This document shows positions 1-7,119 of a DNA stretch of 48,826 nt, piece by piece. Every line of letters starts with the position of its first letter. The first letter of the stretch is position 1. The notes beneath the pieces were generated by a model that was not told where the DNA came from, searched no databases, and saw only the letters and a list, made by a program, of their open reading frames with translations. This DNA is from Clostridia bacterium. Its GTDB lineage: Bacteria > Bacillota > Clostridia > Oscillospirales > Acutalibacteraceae. Location of the stretch: assembly GCA_017402845.1 (NCBI GenBank), contig JAFPLH010000045.1, positions 1-48,826 on the forward strand. Direction: 5' to 3'. Made by a program: the position numbers and the translations under genes.

Positions 1-20
1 AAAATTTTTTAAAAAAATGC

Positions 21-49
21 TTGCATTTTCTTGCGTTATCTGTTAAGAT
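21..49 (+). promoter_or_regulatory. Probable sigma-A promoter of rpmB
   Basis: TTGCAT at 21-26 and TAAGAT at 44-49 are separated by 17 bases, and a TG dinucleotide one base before the -10 makes an extended -10 element. The predicted start lies about 40 bases before the rpmB start codon. Confidence 0.55.
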
Positions 50-94
50 TATATATGTCGTATAAAACCAATATAGTTAGGGAGGTGCAGACAA

Positions 95-283
95 ATGGCA
101 AAGTGTGATATTTGCGGTAAGGGTGTAACATTTGGTATTAAGGTTTCTCACTCTCACAGACGTTCTAACAGAACTTGGAAGCCAAACGTAAAAAGAGTTA
201 AGGCTGTTGTTGACGGTTCTCCTAAGCGTATTTATGCATGCACCCGTTGCCTGCGTTCCGGTAAGGTTACCAGAGCAGTGTAA
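95..283 (+). CDS. rpmB: 50S ribosomal protein L28
   Basis: This 62-residue basic protein is L28 of the large ribosomal subunit. The N-terminus MAKCDICGKGV carries the CxxC pair seen in zinc-binding L28 proteins, and a second pair (CTRCLRSGKV) lies near the C-terminus, so this is the four-cysteine form expected to bind zinc. The length matches the family. A strong GGAGGTG ribosome binding site lies about 8 bases before the ATG. The gene stands alone, with its own promoter upstream and two hairpins downstream, as is usual for rpmB in Clostridia. Confidence 0.96.
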   Translation: MAKCDICGKGVTFGIKVSHSHRRSNRTWKPNVKRVKAVVDGSPKRIYACTRCLRSGKVTRAV

Positions 284-306
284 TAGTGTAACACACAAAA
301 ACTCAG

Positions 307-336
307 AGGGGCTTTTTAAAAGCTCCTTTTTGTTTT
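307..336 (+). terminator. Intrinsic terminator of rpmB
   Basis: A stem pairing AGGGGCTT with AAGCTCCT (one G-T wobble) is followed by a run of T broken by a single G. It lies about 25 bases after the rpmB stop codon. Confidence 0.75.
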
Positions 337-354
337 TTATTAAATAAAAATTAT

Positions 355-386
355 AGGGGATACGCACTTTCGCATATCCCCTTTTT
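355..386. terminator. Bidirectional terminator between rpmB and the exonuclease gene
   Basis: AGGGGATA pairs with TATCCCCT around a short GC-closed loop. T-rich sequence follows on both strands, so it can end the convergent exonuclease transcript as well as back up the rpmB terminator. Confidence 0.7.
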
Positions 387-392
387 GTTTTA

Positions 393-1070
393 CTACTGTA
401 AACTGTTATAAAAGTCTGCGAATGCACCTCCGCACAGATCAGCAATCGTATTACCCATGCTTTTGGGCTGCGTAAGGTCTTTGATATAATTTGCGGTCTT
501 TTTGTAATTTCCGTTCAGAAAATCAATTAAAAGCGCCGTTGTTACTTCGGCGTCATACAAAGCACCGTGCATTTTCTTGCTGTCTACATTAATATTGAAA
601 TACTTTACCGCCTCGGCAAGAGCAATATGCGTTTGTGTATACGGAAACTGCATCATTCTCGGAAAAACCTTTTGAAAATCAAGCCAGCGTCTGAACGATA
701 CGGGAAATTCAACATTTTTGTATGTACACTCTTTTCTAAGCTGCAAAAGATCGTTTTCACTCCAGCTATAAATTCTTGTTTTTCTTTCAAAGCCTACCCA
801 CTCAACAAACTTTTCAAGCGATTTTTCAAAGGTATCTGCGTCTTTTGTCATAGCGCTGTGTATGCCGGTGAGTCTTGTAATGTCGGGATCTACCTGTCGG
901 TTGTACTCAGGCTTTACGTAAATATCAAAGCGGTCAATAATTTTAAAGTCTTTGTTAAGCTTAACTGCGCCGATCTCTATTATCTCCTGCCTTAATTTGA
1001 AAAATGCGTCTTTGTTTGTCTTGTCAACAGGATTCATCTCAAAATCCAGAACCACATGATAATCATACAT
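393..1070 (-). CDS. DnaQ-like 3'-5' exonuclease (DEDDh family, KapD/ERI-1-like)
   Basis: A single-domain exonuclease of about 225 residues that should remove nucleotides from 3' ends of RNA or DNA with two metal ions. The first acidic motif is VVLDFEMNP (D-x-E) near residue 9. A middle Asp lies in SWSENDLLQL, and the final motif HGALYDAEVT gives the His and last Asp that define the DEDDh type. The frame stays open 15 codons further upstream, but GAGGG lies 8 bases before the ATG at 1070, so that start is chosen. It has no polymerase or helicase domain, which suggests RNA trimming (as in KapD or ERI-1) rather than proofreading. The exact substrate cannot be read from the sequence. Confidence 0.85.
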   Translation of the reverse strand: MYDYHVVLDFEMNPVDKTNKDAFFKLRQEIIEIGAVKLNKDFKIIDRFDIYVKPEYNRQVDPDITRLTGIHSAMTKDADTFEKSLEKFVEWVGFERKTRIYSWSENDLLQLRKECTYKNVEFPVSFRRWLDFQKVFPRMMQFPYTQTHIALAEAVKYFNINVDSKKMHGALYDAEVTTALLIDFLNGNYKKTANYIKDLTQPKSMGNTIADLCGGAFADFYNSLQ

Positions 1071-1137
1071 TTCACATTCCCTCATCTTTCTGTTTATATT
1101 TTCATATACTATCATTTACTGTCAATAACCAACTGTT

Positions 1138-1315
1138 TTAAGGAAACACTGATTAGATCGAGTGCCCGTATCGCTTAGAATTTTTTCAGGCAAATTGTGC
1201 GAAAATCACGCCGGAATACTGACGTATTTCAAGTGATTTGAGTGCAATTTGACTAAAAAAGGCAAGCGAGATGGGTGCTCAGTCCGTAGGACGTGATTTA
1301 TTCAGTGGTTCCTTA
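1138..1315. repeat. MITE-like intergenic repeat with terminal inverted repeats (family D)
   Basis: The element begins TTAAGGAAACACTGATTAG and ends ATTTATTCAGTGGTTCCTTAA; the ends are imperfect inverted repeats of about 15 bases. The interior of about 140 bases is non-coding. Part of the interior (TACTGACGTAT, then TTCAAG and GTGCAA) recurs at the right-hand end of the window, and degenerate relatives seem to lie at 13547-13645 and 41594-41700. It fills the gap between the exonuclease and greA genes. Confidence 0.65.
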
Positions 1316-1384
1316 ATTATAATACCATACGCTATGGGGAAATAATAACCCATACACATATTATACAATGTTTTTAATTGAGTG

Positions 1385-1425
1385 AAAAAAAGGGGGTTTA
1401 TGCCTGCATCTGTCAGCATAAACCC
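1385..1425 (-). terminator. Intrinsic terminator of greA
   Basis: On the minus strand a perfect 10-base stem (GGGTTTATGC with GCATAAACCC) is followed by CC and seven T. It lies 16 bases beyond the greA stop codon. Confidence 0.88.
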
Positions 1426-1440
1426 GTGTTGAATTGATTA

Positions 1441-1902
1441 TTATCTGTCGCTGAGAATCTCAAGAATGTCAATTTGATCTTGTTTTCCGTTTGGCAATGT
1501 AATATGAAGTGTAGTTTCATTACCTCTGTTGATAAGTGCTTTGCCAACATCAGATTCATCTGAGATCAATCCATTAAGCGGATCAGCCTCGCTGCTGCTC
1601 ACAATGCTGTAAACCGCCTCTTTGCCAAGAGCGTGTCTGTATATTCTTACCTTTAAGATCTCGCTTTCGTCAATGATCTCTGCAAGATTTATTTCTTTTT
1701 CAAGGTCAGCAATCTCCGCTTCCATTTTTGCTTGTTCATCTCTGGCTGCGTCATACTCTGCGTTCTCTGACAAGTCGCCGTAGCCTCTTGCGATCTCTAT
1801 TTTTCTTGCTATCTCGTCACGCTTTTCGTTTTTAAGATAAGTAAGCTTTTCGATCTGACTGTCATAACGTTCTTTCGTCATTTTGATTCTTTTTTCTGCC
1901 AT
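1441..1902 (-). CDS. greA: Transcript cleavage factor GreA
   Basis: GreA enters the secondary channel of RNA polymerase and rescues backtracked complexes by stimulating transcript cleavage. The 153-residue protein has an N-terminal coiled-coil hairpin (residues 1-75) with the tip motif GDLSENAEYDAARDEQ; the acidic residues there help hold the catalytic metal. The C-terminal FKBP-like part contains SSSEADPLNGLISDES and GKAL, as in GreA. This part is divergent: the usual GKKVGD after GKAL is replaced by INRGNET, and the loop before it is short. The start is preceded by AAAAGGAG with normal spacing. The gene is alone, with its own terminator. Confidence 0.93.
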   Translation of the reverse strand: MAEKRIKMTKERYDSQIEKLTYLKNEKRDEIARKIEIARGYGDLSENAEYDAARDEQAKMEAEIADLEKEINLAEIIDESEILKVRIYRHALGKEAVYSIVSSSEADPLNGLISDESDVGKALINRGNETTLHITLPNGKQDQIDILEILSDR

Positions 1903-2074
1903 GACTTTAATCTCCTTTTGTATAAAACATATTCACCAACATTTTCATTTGGCTTATATTCTTGGTGCAATACCGCTTTCGTTATGAGCCGTCATGCGGT
2001 CTTTGTGCGGTGCTGCCTTTGTATTCGCTACACTTTATTATAGACATTTCCTTTTACCATGTCAAGCATAAAGC

Positions 2075-2118
2075 AAAAAAACACAAAGCGGCAGATTTTT
2101 TGTACATACTGCCGCTTT
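2075..2118 (-). terminator. Likely terminator of the ftsEX-M23-S41 operon
   Basis: A perfect 10-base stem, AAAGCGGCAG with CTGCCGCTTT, encloses a 14-base loop. On the minus strand it is followed by GTG and a run of seven T. It lies beyond the repeat at 2190-2400, about 310 bases after the last gene of the operon. Confidence 0.65.
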
Positions 2119-2189
2119 ATTATTACAAACTTTGTATCTATTCAGACTTCCTTTAAGCGTAAAAGTTATTGTGAGGTCTTGCTTTAATG

Positions 2190-2400
2190 CGCCGCCGTGT
2201 CACGGCGGAGAAACTTTGGTCAAGAACGGTACTAAGGGGCATTTTCTGCCAAAATGCCCCTCTTTCAAAAACAGTCGTTTAGACTGTTTTTGAAATTCAC
2301 CCCTAAAAGGGCTTTACGCTGCCTTCGGCATTTGTGGGGACTCTGTCCCCACACCCCTGCAAGCCTTTTGAAAAAGGCTTGAGCGAAAACTTTATTTTGT
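2190..2400. repeat. Dispersed hairpin-rich repeat, copy A (opposite orientation to 44109-44372)
   Basis: The complement of this block matches 44109-44372 almost base for base over its outer parts: the AAAGTTTTCGCTCAAGCC arm, the TTTTAGGGGTGAATTTCAAA segment, the ACAGTCTAAACGACTGTTTT palindrome and a GGGGCATTTT/AAAATGCCCC hairpin. Between these conserved arms lies an unrelated variable segment, here the palindrome GTGGGGACAGAGTCCCCAC and a small GCCTTCGGC hairpin. Nothing in it is coding. The whole block would fold into a row of four or five stem-loops if transcribed. Confidence 0.85.
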
Positions 2401-2430
2401 GTTGATTATAGTGTTTACCATGCTTTTGTA

Positions 2431-3654
2431 TCAATCCCAATCTTCGTCATAGTCGTAATAATCGTTTCCGTTGTCTTCGTCGTCCTCGTTGTTTCCGCTG
2501 TTGCCGTTATTGTTTTGATTATTCCAGTATTCATCATCATACCAATAATCGTCAATATTGCCCGATTTCTCACTGTCGGAAGAATCTTCATCAGAATTCG
2601 TTGAAGTTGTTTTTGAAGTACCATCATCACTGTCAGAAGATTTTTCTGTATCAGTTTCAGTATCGCTGTCGCTTGAAGCTTTGTCTGTATCGGAGTCTGA
2701 TACCATAACAACATCATTAACACCGAGAGCCTTTACAGCAGCAAGGAACTGCATATCCTTTGACATATCGAGAGTTCCAGTGTCGTATGACTTCTGATCT
2801 GCAATACTGAGCTCTACCACTGTTGAAGGAACAACACCTGCTGAAGAATAAGTCTGCTGACCTTTTGTAACATAGTACAAATTCGGAATAAGCACATAGT
2901 CGCCGTTTGTAAGCTGAATAGCCTCCGTCTGAGCACAGTCGCCTGCGGTAGTTGTACCTACAATAACTGCCTTGCCGTATGCGCTGAGTGTTGAAGCAAA
3001 AATCTCTGCAACGCCTGAGGTCTTTCCGTTTACAAGAACAGCTATATCATAGTCGATCTCGCTCTGATCGGAAGTATAGAGAACTGTCCTGTTGCCGTTT
3101 TTGTCAACACCTGAAATTATTTCGCCCTCCGGAAGCATCATATCAAGCAATGATGCTGCAACATCAATTTCACCTGTTGAACAGTTTCTTAAATCGAGCA
3201 CCAGCATATTTACCTTTGATACGGTAGACTTGCTGAAATCGTTGAGCGCATTAGAGAAAGACTGCTTTGTAGACTGTGTAAAGCTTATAAACTGTATATA
3301 GCCTATACCTTTACCGAAATTCTTGTAAAGAATAGTTTCGCCTGCAACGCTTTTGTTGTATGTCGCATACTCCTGAGCAGTAACATATTTAACTGCTGCG
3401 TCACCGAGGCCCTCTACATAGCCTTTGCACATTCCTTTAATAAGATCGTCTTGATTTACAGAACCTAAATAATTATCCTTAATAACCTTTTCTACCTCGT
3501 CAACGATCTCATAACCGCTGCCGCTTGTCTGAGTTGGTTTTGTTACGGCATTTACCTTATTTCTCGCAATAAGGAATCCTCCCGTGAACGCTAATGCCGC
3601 CGCAATAAGTACACACGTCAGCGCAAAACCAAACGTTGTCTTTTTTTTCATCAT
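2431..3654 (-). CDS. S41 (C-terminal processing) peptidase-like membrane protein, probably inactive
   Basis: The 407-residue protein has one N-terminal membrane segment (residues 9-30), the helical N-terminal part of CtpA-type proteases (about 48-105), and an S41 core (about 115-285). The usual PDZ domain is missing: residues near 105 run straight into the core strand GKGIGYIQFISF. In the active-site region, VLVNGKTSGVAEIF aligns with the family motif SASASEIF so that the catalytic Ser is Gly214, and GTTTAGDC aligns with TFGKG so that the catalytic Lys is Asp239. The spacing of 25 residues is that of E. coli Tsp, which supports the alignment. The tail from about 318 is a Ser/Asp then Asn/Asp/Tyr-rich stretch. 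It is last in the ftsE-ftsX-M23 operon, where CtpA-type proteins are common. It may act as a binding or scaffold protein. The AGGAG site is about 14 bases from the ATG, which is rather far. Confidence 0.8.
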   Translation of the reverse strand: MMKKKTTFGFALTCVLIAAALAFTGGFLIARNKVNAVTKPTQTSGSGYEIVDEVEKVIKDNYLGSVNQDDLIKGMCKGYVEGLGDAAVKYVTAQEYATYNKSVAGETILYKNFGKGIGYIQFISFTQSTKQSFSNALNDFSKSTVSKVNMLVLDLRNCSTGEIDVAASLLDMMLPEGEIISGVDKNGNRTVLYTSDQSEIDYDIAVLVNGKTSGVAEIFASTLSAYGKAVIVGTTTAGDCAQTEAIQLTNGDYVLIPNLYYVTKGQQTYSSAGVVPSTVVELSIADQKSYDTGTLDMSKDMQFLAAVKALGVNDVVMVSDSDTDKASSDSDTETDTEKSSDSDDGTSKTTSTNSDEDSSDSEKSGNIDDYWYDDEYWNNQNNNGNSGNNEDDEDNGNDYYDYDEDWD

Positions 3655-3719
3655 TAAATCAATTCACTCCTCATCTTTTCTTTTATGTACAATTTATATT
3701 CAGCTATTAAGCCGTAATA

Positions 3720-5216
3720 TCATATATTTGGGTATTCCGTCATTGGATTATACTTTTCACCATACAAACGTGTTTCAAAATGCAGGTGAGGACCTGTTGA
3801 CCAACCGGTAGTACCTACATAACCTATTACCTGTCCTTTTTGAACATAATCTCCCGTTGACACTGTAAGTGAGGTCAGGTGCGCATAGAGTGTCGCCTTG
3901 CCCTCGCCGTGGTCTATCATCAAATAATTACCGTAACCGCCGCCGCAGCCACAACTGCCGTCTTTACCGTAATTATGCACACAGTCATCATTTGACAGCG
4001 CCACAACACCCGACTGAGCAGCAACAACAGGCGCATTCATAATATTTTCATCTGCAATATCAATTGCACCGTGGTTATAAGTAGTTCTGTCCTCATTCCA
4101 AACCGACGTCAGAACATAGTGTCCGGGCACAGGCCATTCATAAGCAGAGCTTGTATCGGTGGTATAGTAGCTCGACGTTGCAGAAGAAGTTTCGTTCTCC
4201 GACGAATAAACAGATGAAGTTTCTTCCCATTCAGAAGATGAGTTTTCATCATACCTTGATGTTACGGTATCATCATAATCATTGTCGCAATCATCATATT
4301 CATACGTTGAAACAGTATCATCATACCGTGATGTATTTGACGAAATATAATACACATCAGTACGCCGTGACGAGTTATTTCGTGAGCTGACCGACGAACT
4401 CGATTCAGCCTTTCGCTTACTCTCATTGAGCTTTGACTGTTCTTCGCTTGCAAGTCTTGCGTTGCGTTTCTGGGCCTCTTGGTCTGCATAATACGCTTTG
4501 ATAAGATCTTCGATCTTTTGACGCTCCGCATTTGTTTCATCAAGATGATCCTGTGCGCCTGCGTTATCAGAATACAGTCCTTCAAGAAGCTGCTGGTTTT
4601 CATCTATCAAGTGTTGAAGCTCGGTCTGACGTGCGCTGAGTTTTTTCTGCTCCTCGTCAAGCTGAGTTCTTTTTTCGTCAAGGCTGTTTTTTTTCTTATT
4701 TATTATATCTATATCGCTTTGAAGCCTATCTATAAGCTTGCGGTCTGAATTAGACATATAAGCCACAAGCTCTAAATTATCAAGAAAATCATCAAAGCTT
4801 TTTGCGCCGAGAATTATTTCAAGCGAGGTTGTCTGTCCCGAAAGATATACAGCCCTTACACGCTGCTTTAATCCGTCTATTCTGACAGATATCTTTTCTG
4901 AGGACTCGTTGATACTTGTCTGCAAGCCTGCGATCTCTGCTGACAATCGCTCTATTTCTTCTCTGCCGTCCTGAATCTGCGAATTCAGAACAGTGATCTT
5001 ATTTCTGAGTGCAGTCTGATATTCTTCTCTTTGAGCAATATCACTTGCCGTACTGTCAATTATCGCCTGATACTGTTTTGCCTGTTCGTCAAGCTCCTTC
5101 TGCTTTTTCTCATAATCAGAAAGAGTATCTGCATTACCGATAACTGCGCTTACAGCAGCTATCATAGACAGTACCAGACAGCCTGCTGTTATCTTTAGGA
5201 TCAACTTACCAGCCAA
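3720..5216 (-). CDS. EnvC/PcsB-like murein hydrolase with C-terminal M23 domain
   Basis: This exported protein is probably the cell-wall hydrolase controlled by FtsEX during division. It has an N-terminal hydrophobic signal (residues 7-26), a long coiled coil (about 30-255), a Ser/Asp/Tyr-rich linker (about 270-365) and an M23 (LytM) domain at the end. The zinc and catalytic residues are all present: H382 and D386 (NHGAID), H446 (YAHLTS) and H477/H479 (PHLHFE). So, unlike E. coli EnvC, it is likely to cut peptidoglycan itself. A Cys-containing insertion (CVHNYGKDGSCGCGGGYGNY) sits between the metal motifs. The start is TTG at 5216, inside the end of ftsX, with GGAGGGAGG just upstream; the 11-base overlap implies coupled translation. 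Confidence 0.9.
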   Translation of the reverse strand: MAGKLILKITAGCLVLSMIAAVSAVIGNADTLSDYEKKQKELDEQAKQYQAIIDSTASDIAQREEYQTALRNKITVLNSQIQDGREEIERLSAEIAGLQTSINESSEKISVRIDGLKQRVRAVYLSGQTTSLEIILGAKSFDDFLDNLELVAYMSNSDRKLIDRLQSDIDIINKKKNSLDEKRTQLDEEQKKLSARQTELQHLIDENQQLLEGLYSDNAGAQDHLDETNAERQKIEDLIKAYYADQEAQKRNARLASEEQSKLNESKRKAESSSSVSSRNNSSRRTDVYYISSNTSRYDDTVSTYEYDDCDNDYDDTVTSRYDENSSSEWEETSSVYSSENETSSATSSYYTTDTSSAYEWPVPGHYVLTSVWNEDRTTYNHGAIDIADENIMNAPVVAAQSGVVALSNDDCVHNYGKDGSCGCGGGYGNYLMIDHGEGKATLYAHLTSLTVSTGDYVQKGQVIGYVGTTGWSTGPHLHFETRLYGEKYNPMTEYPNI

Positions 5217-6105
5217 GTATCTCGCCTCCCTCCATTTTGAGGTATCTGCTTATTGACACTGCTGCGCCTGCTGCACCTATTATCATACCCAACACTATAA
5301 ACGACAATGTCATTTTAAGTGCTACCGCAGAATATGAAATTTCTGAGAATGGAATAATAAACTGAACGGCAGCTATAAGTCCTTCATAGAGAAAAGCAAT
5401 AATTGCAGAGGCAATTGCTCCGGAAATGAGTCCAAGAACAATACCCTCGATAACAAAGGGCACACGCACAAACATATCAGTTGCACCGACAGATTTCATT
5501 ATGCTTATCTCAAAGCGGCGTGAATACATAGTCATTCTGACAGAGTTGCTTATAATAAAAAGCGATATTATACCAAGCACTACAACTATCCACAAGCCTA
5601 TCTGTGTTACAAGCTCGTTAAGGCTTGTGAGCTTTCCTGCAACCTCGCTTCTATCGCTCACCTTATAAACACCCTCGACCTGCATTATACCCTTAACTGT
5701 TTCGTCATACTGTGAAAGATCTACCATTGTTACATGAAAAGCATGGGGCAGCGGATTATTTTCACCCTGAAGCTCTGAAAACAGATTTCCCAATTCGTCT
5801 TGAAGCTGACTTATAGCTTCATCCTTTGAATAGAACACACAATCTGAAACATTATCAACACGACGTATTTCAGGGCCTATCTCCATAACTGCTTCAAGCT
5901 CTTTAACATTGTCATTCAGGAATACAGTTACTTGATTTTCTTTTCCCACAGACTCTACAACACTGTTTACATTCATAGAAAGCAGCACAGCCGCACCCGT
6001 TATAAGCAAACACGAAACAAGCACACCGATAGATGCCAAAGACATCATACGGTTATTCCAAACGCTTTTTACACCCTCTTTAAAAAGGTAGCCTATTCCT
6101 CTCAC
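5206..6105 (-). CDS. ftsX: Cell division ABC transporter permease FtsX
   Basis: The 299-residue protein has the FtsX plan: a membrane segment at about 22-45, an extracellular domain at about 50-165 with the pair of acidic and hydrophobic repeats typical of Gram-positive FtsX, then three membrane segments at about 170-195, 220-245 and 265-285. FtsX passes the ATPase cycle of FtsE to a cell-wall hydrolase outside the membrane; here the next gene encodes that hydrolase. The start is GTG at 6105, overlapping the ftsE stop codon by four bases (GTGA), with GGAGG 9 bases upstream. Confidence 0.94.
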   Translation of the reverse strand: MRGIGYLFKEGVKSVWNNRMMSLASIGVLVSCLLITGAAVLLSMNVNSVVESVGKENQVTVFLNDNVKELEAVMEIGPEIRRVDNVSDCVFYSKDEAISQLQDELGNLFSELQGENNPLPHAFHVTMVDLSQYDETVKGIMQVEGVYKVSDRSEVAGKLTSLNELVTQIGLWIVVVLGIISLFIISNSVRMTMYSRRFEISIMKSVGATDMFVRVPFVIEGIVLGLISGAIASAIIAFLYEGLIAAVQFIIPFSEISYSAVALKMTLSFIVLGMIIGAAGAAVSISRYLKMEGGEILGW

Positions 6106-6920
6106 AGGTCATCAGCCTCCCCTTCATTTATGGCTTTTAATGCTTCTTCGTTAATTTCTTCAGCCGATACATCGGCAATTTCTTCTTTGATCTCCTCCGG
6201 CAGCTCTGCAAGCTCCTCTTGACTTATTTTTATCGGTACAGCAGTTTTTTCTGCCGTAACTCCGCTGTCGGCTGTTATCATACCGTTGTTTATTTCAATA
6301 ACTCGATTTTTAAACTTCTGCACAAGCTCATGCTCATGCGTTACAACAATTATCGTTGTGCCTTGTTTGTTAATTTCATTTAACAGCTCTATGATCTCAA
6401 ATGACATTTCGGGATCGATATTACCCGTAGGCTCATCGGCAATTATCAAAGACGGGTTATTTACAAGAGCACGAGCAAGACTTACTCTCTGCTGTTCGCC
6501 GCCAGAAAGCTCCGCCGGACGACAGTTTGCTTTATCTTTAAGACCTACCAGTCCTAAAATATAAAGCACTCTCCTTTTAACGGCTTTCGGACGCGCGCCG
6601 ATAACTCTCATTGCAAAAGCGACGTTATCGAATACGGTCATTTTATCTATCAAACGGAAATCTTGAAACACTATACCCATTGTTCTACGAAGATAAGGCA
6701 CCTTGCGCCTTTTCATGGAGGTGATATTTACATCATTTACAAATATTTCACCCGATGAGGGCTGCTCCTCTTTCATGATAAGCTTTAAAAAGGTACTTTT
6801 TCCCGAACCGGACGCACCGACTATAAACACAAACTCGCCTTTATCAATATTGATATTGATATCGCTCAATGCTTTTGTTCCGTTTGGGTACGTTTTAGAA
6901 ACGTTTTTAAATTGGATCAT
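6102..6920 (-). CDS. ftsE: Cell division ATP-binding protein FtsE with an acidic C-terminal extension
   Basis: FtsE is the ATPase partner of FtsX. The Walker A motif GASGSGKST lies near residues 36-44, the signature LSGGEQQRVSLARAL near 140, and the Walker B region LIIADEPTGNID follows. The core ends near residue 218, where FtsE proteins usually stop. Here about 50 further residues follow, rich in Glu and Ala (PEEIKEEIADVSAEEINEEA) and probably helical. The operon continues ftsX, M23 hydrolase, S41-like protein. The extension is unusual, and its role (perhaps membrane or divisome contact) is unknown. Confidence 0.93.
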   Translation of the reverse strand: MIQFKNVSKTYPNGTKALSDININIDKGEFVFIVGASGSGKSTFLKLIMKEEQPSSGEIFVNDVNITSMKRRKVPYLRRTMGIVFQDFRLIDKMTVFDNVAFAMRVIGARPKAVKRRVLYILGLVGLKDKANCRPAELSGGEQQRVSLARALVNNPSLIIADEPTGNIDPEMSFEIIELLNEINKQGTTIIVVTHEHELVQKFKNRVIEINNGMITADSGVTAEKTAVPIKISQEELAELPEEIKEEIADVSAEEINEEALKAINEGEADDL

Positions 6921-6971
6921 ATAAATTTGCCTTTCTGTTTGATCTAATTAAGTAATACAACAAAAAAATAC

Positions 6972-7046
6972 AGGGCAGTTCTAAATAAACCAATGTCGAA
7001 CAGATGCGGTGCAGATGGGCGGCAGAAGTTTTTTTAGAATTGCCCT
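6972..7046. repeat. Short inverted-end repeat, family C copy 1
   Basis: The block starts AGGGCAGTTCTAAATAAACC and ends with AAGTTTTTTTAGAATTGCCCT; the ends pair. The middle keeps the family words GTCGAACAGATG and GGCGGCAGAAG. It lies between ftsE and the cdaR-like gene, in a 199-base gap where I see no gene. Confidence 0.75.
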
Positions 7047-7119
7047 ATAATGCTTAGCCGATCAAAAGCCTTGCATTATATATCTGTCGTACTCCCAAAG
7101 ACTCTCTCGGCAGCACATA

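Noticed and set aside
567..995. Open frame of 142 codons antisense to the exonuclease gene
   Set aside because: It is a shadow of a gene with clear exonuclease motifs on the other strand.
2190..2400. CRISPR array or rRNA fragment
   Set aside because: The palindromes differ from each other, no regular repeat-spacer spacing exists and no rRNA motif is present.
2415..2723. Thr/Ile/Met-rich open frame in another frame of the S41-like gene
   Set aside because: It is the frame-shifted reading of the Asp/Ser-rich tail and has no start signal.
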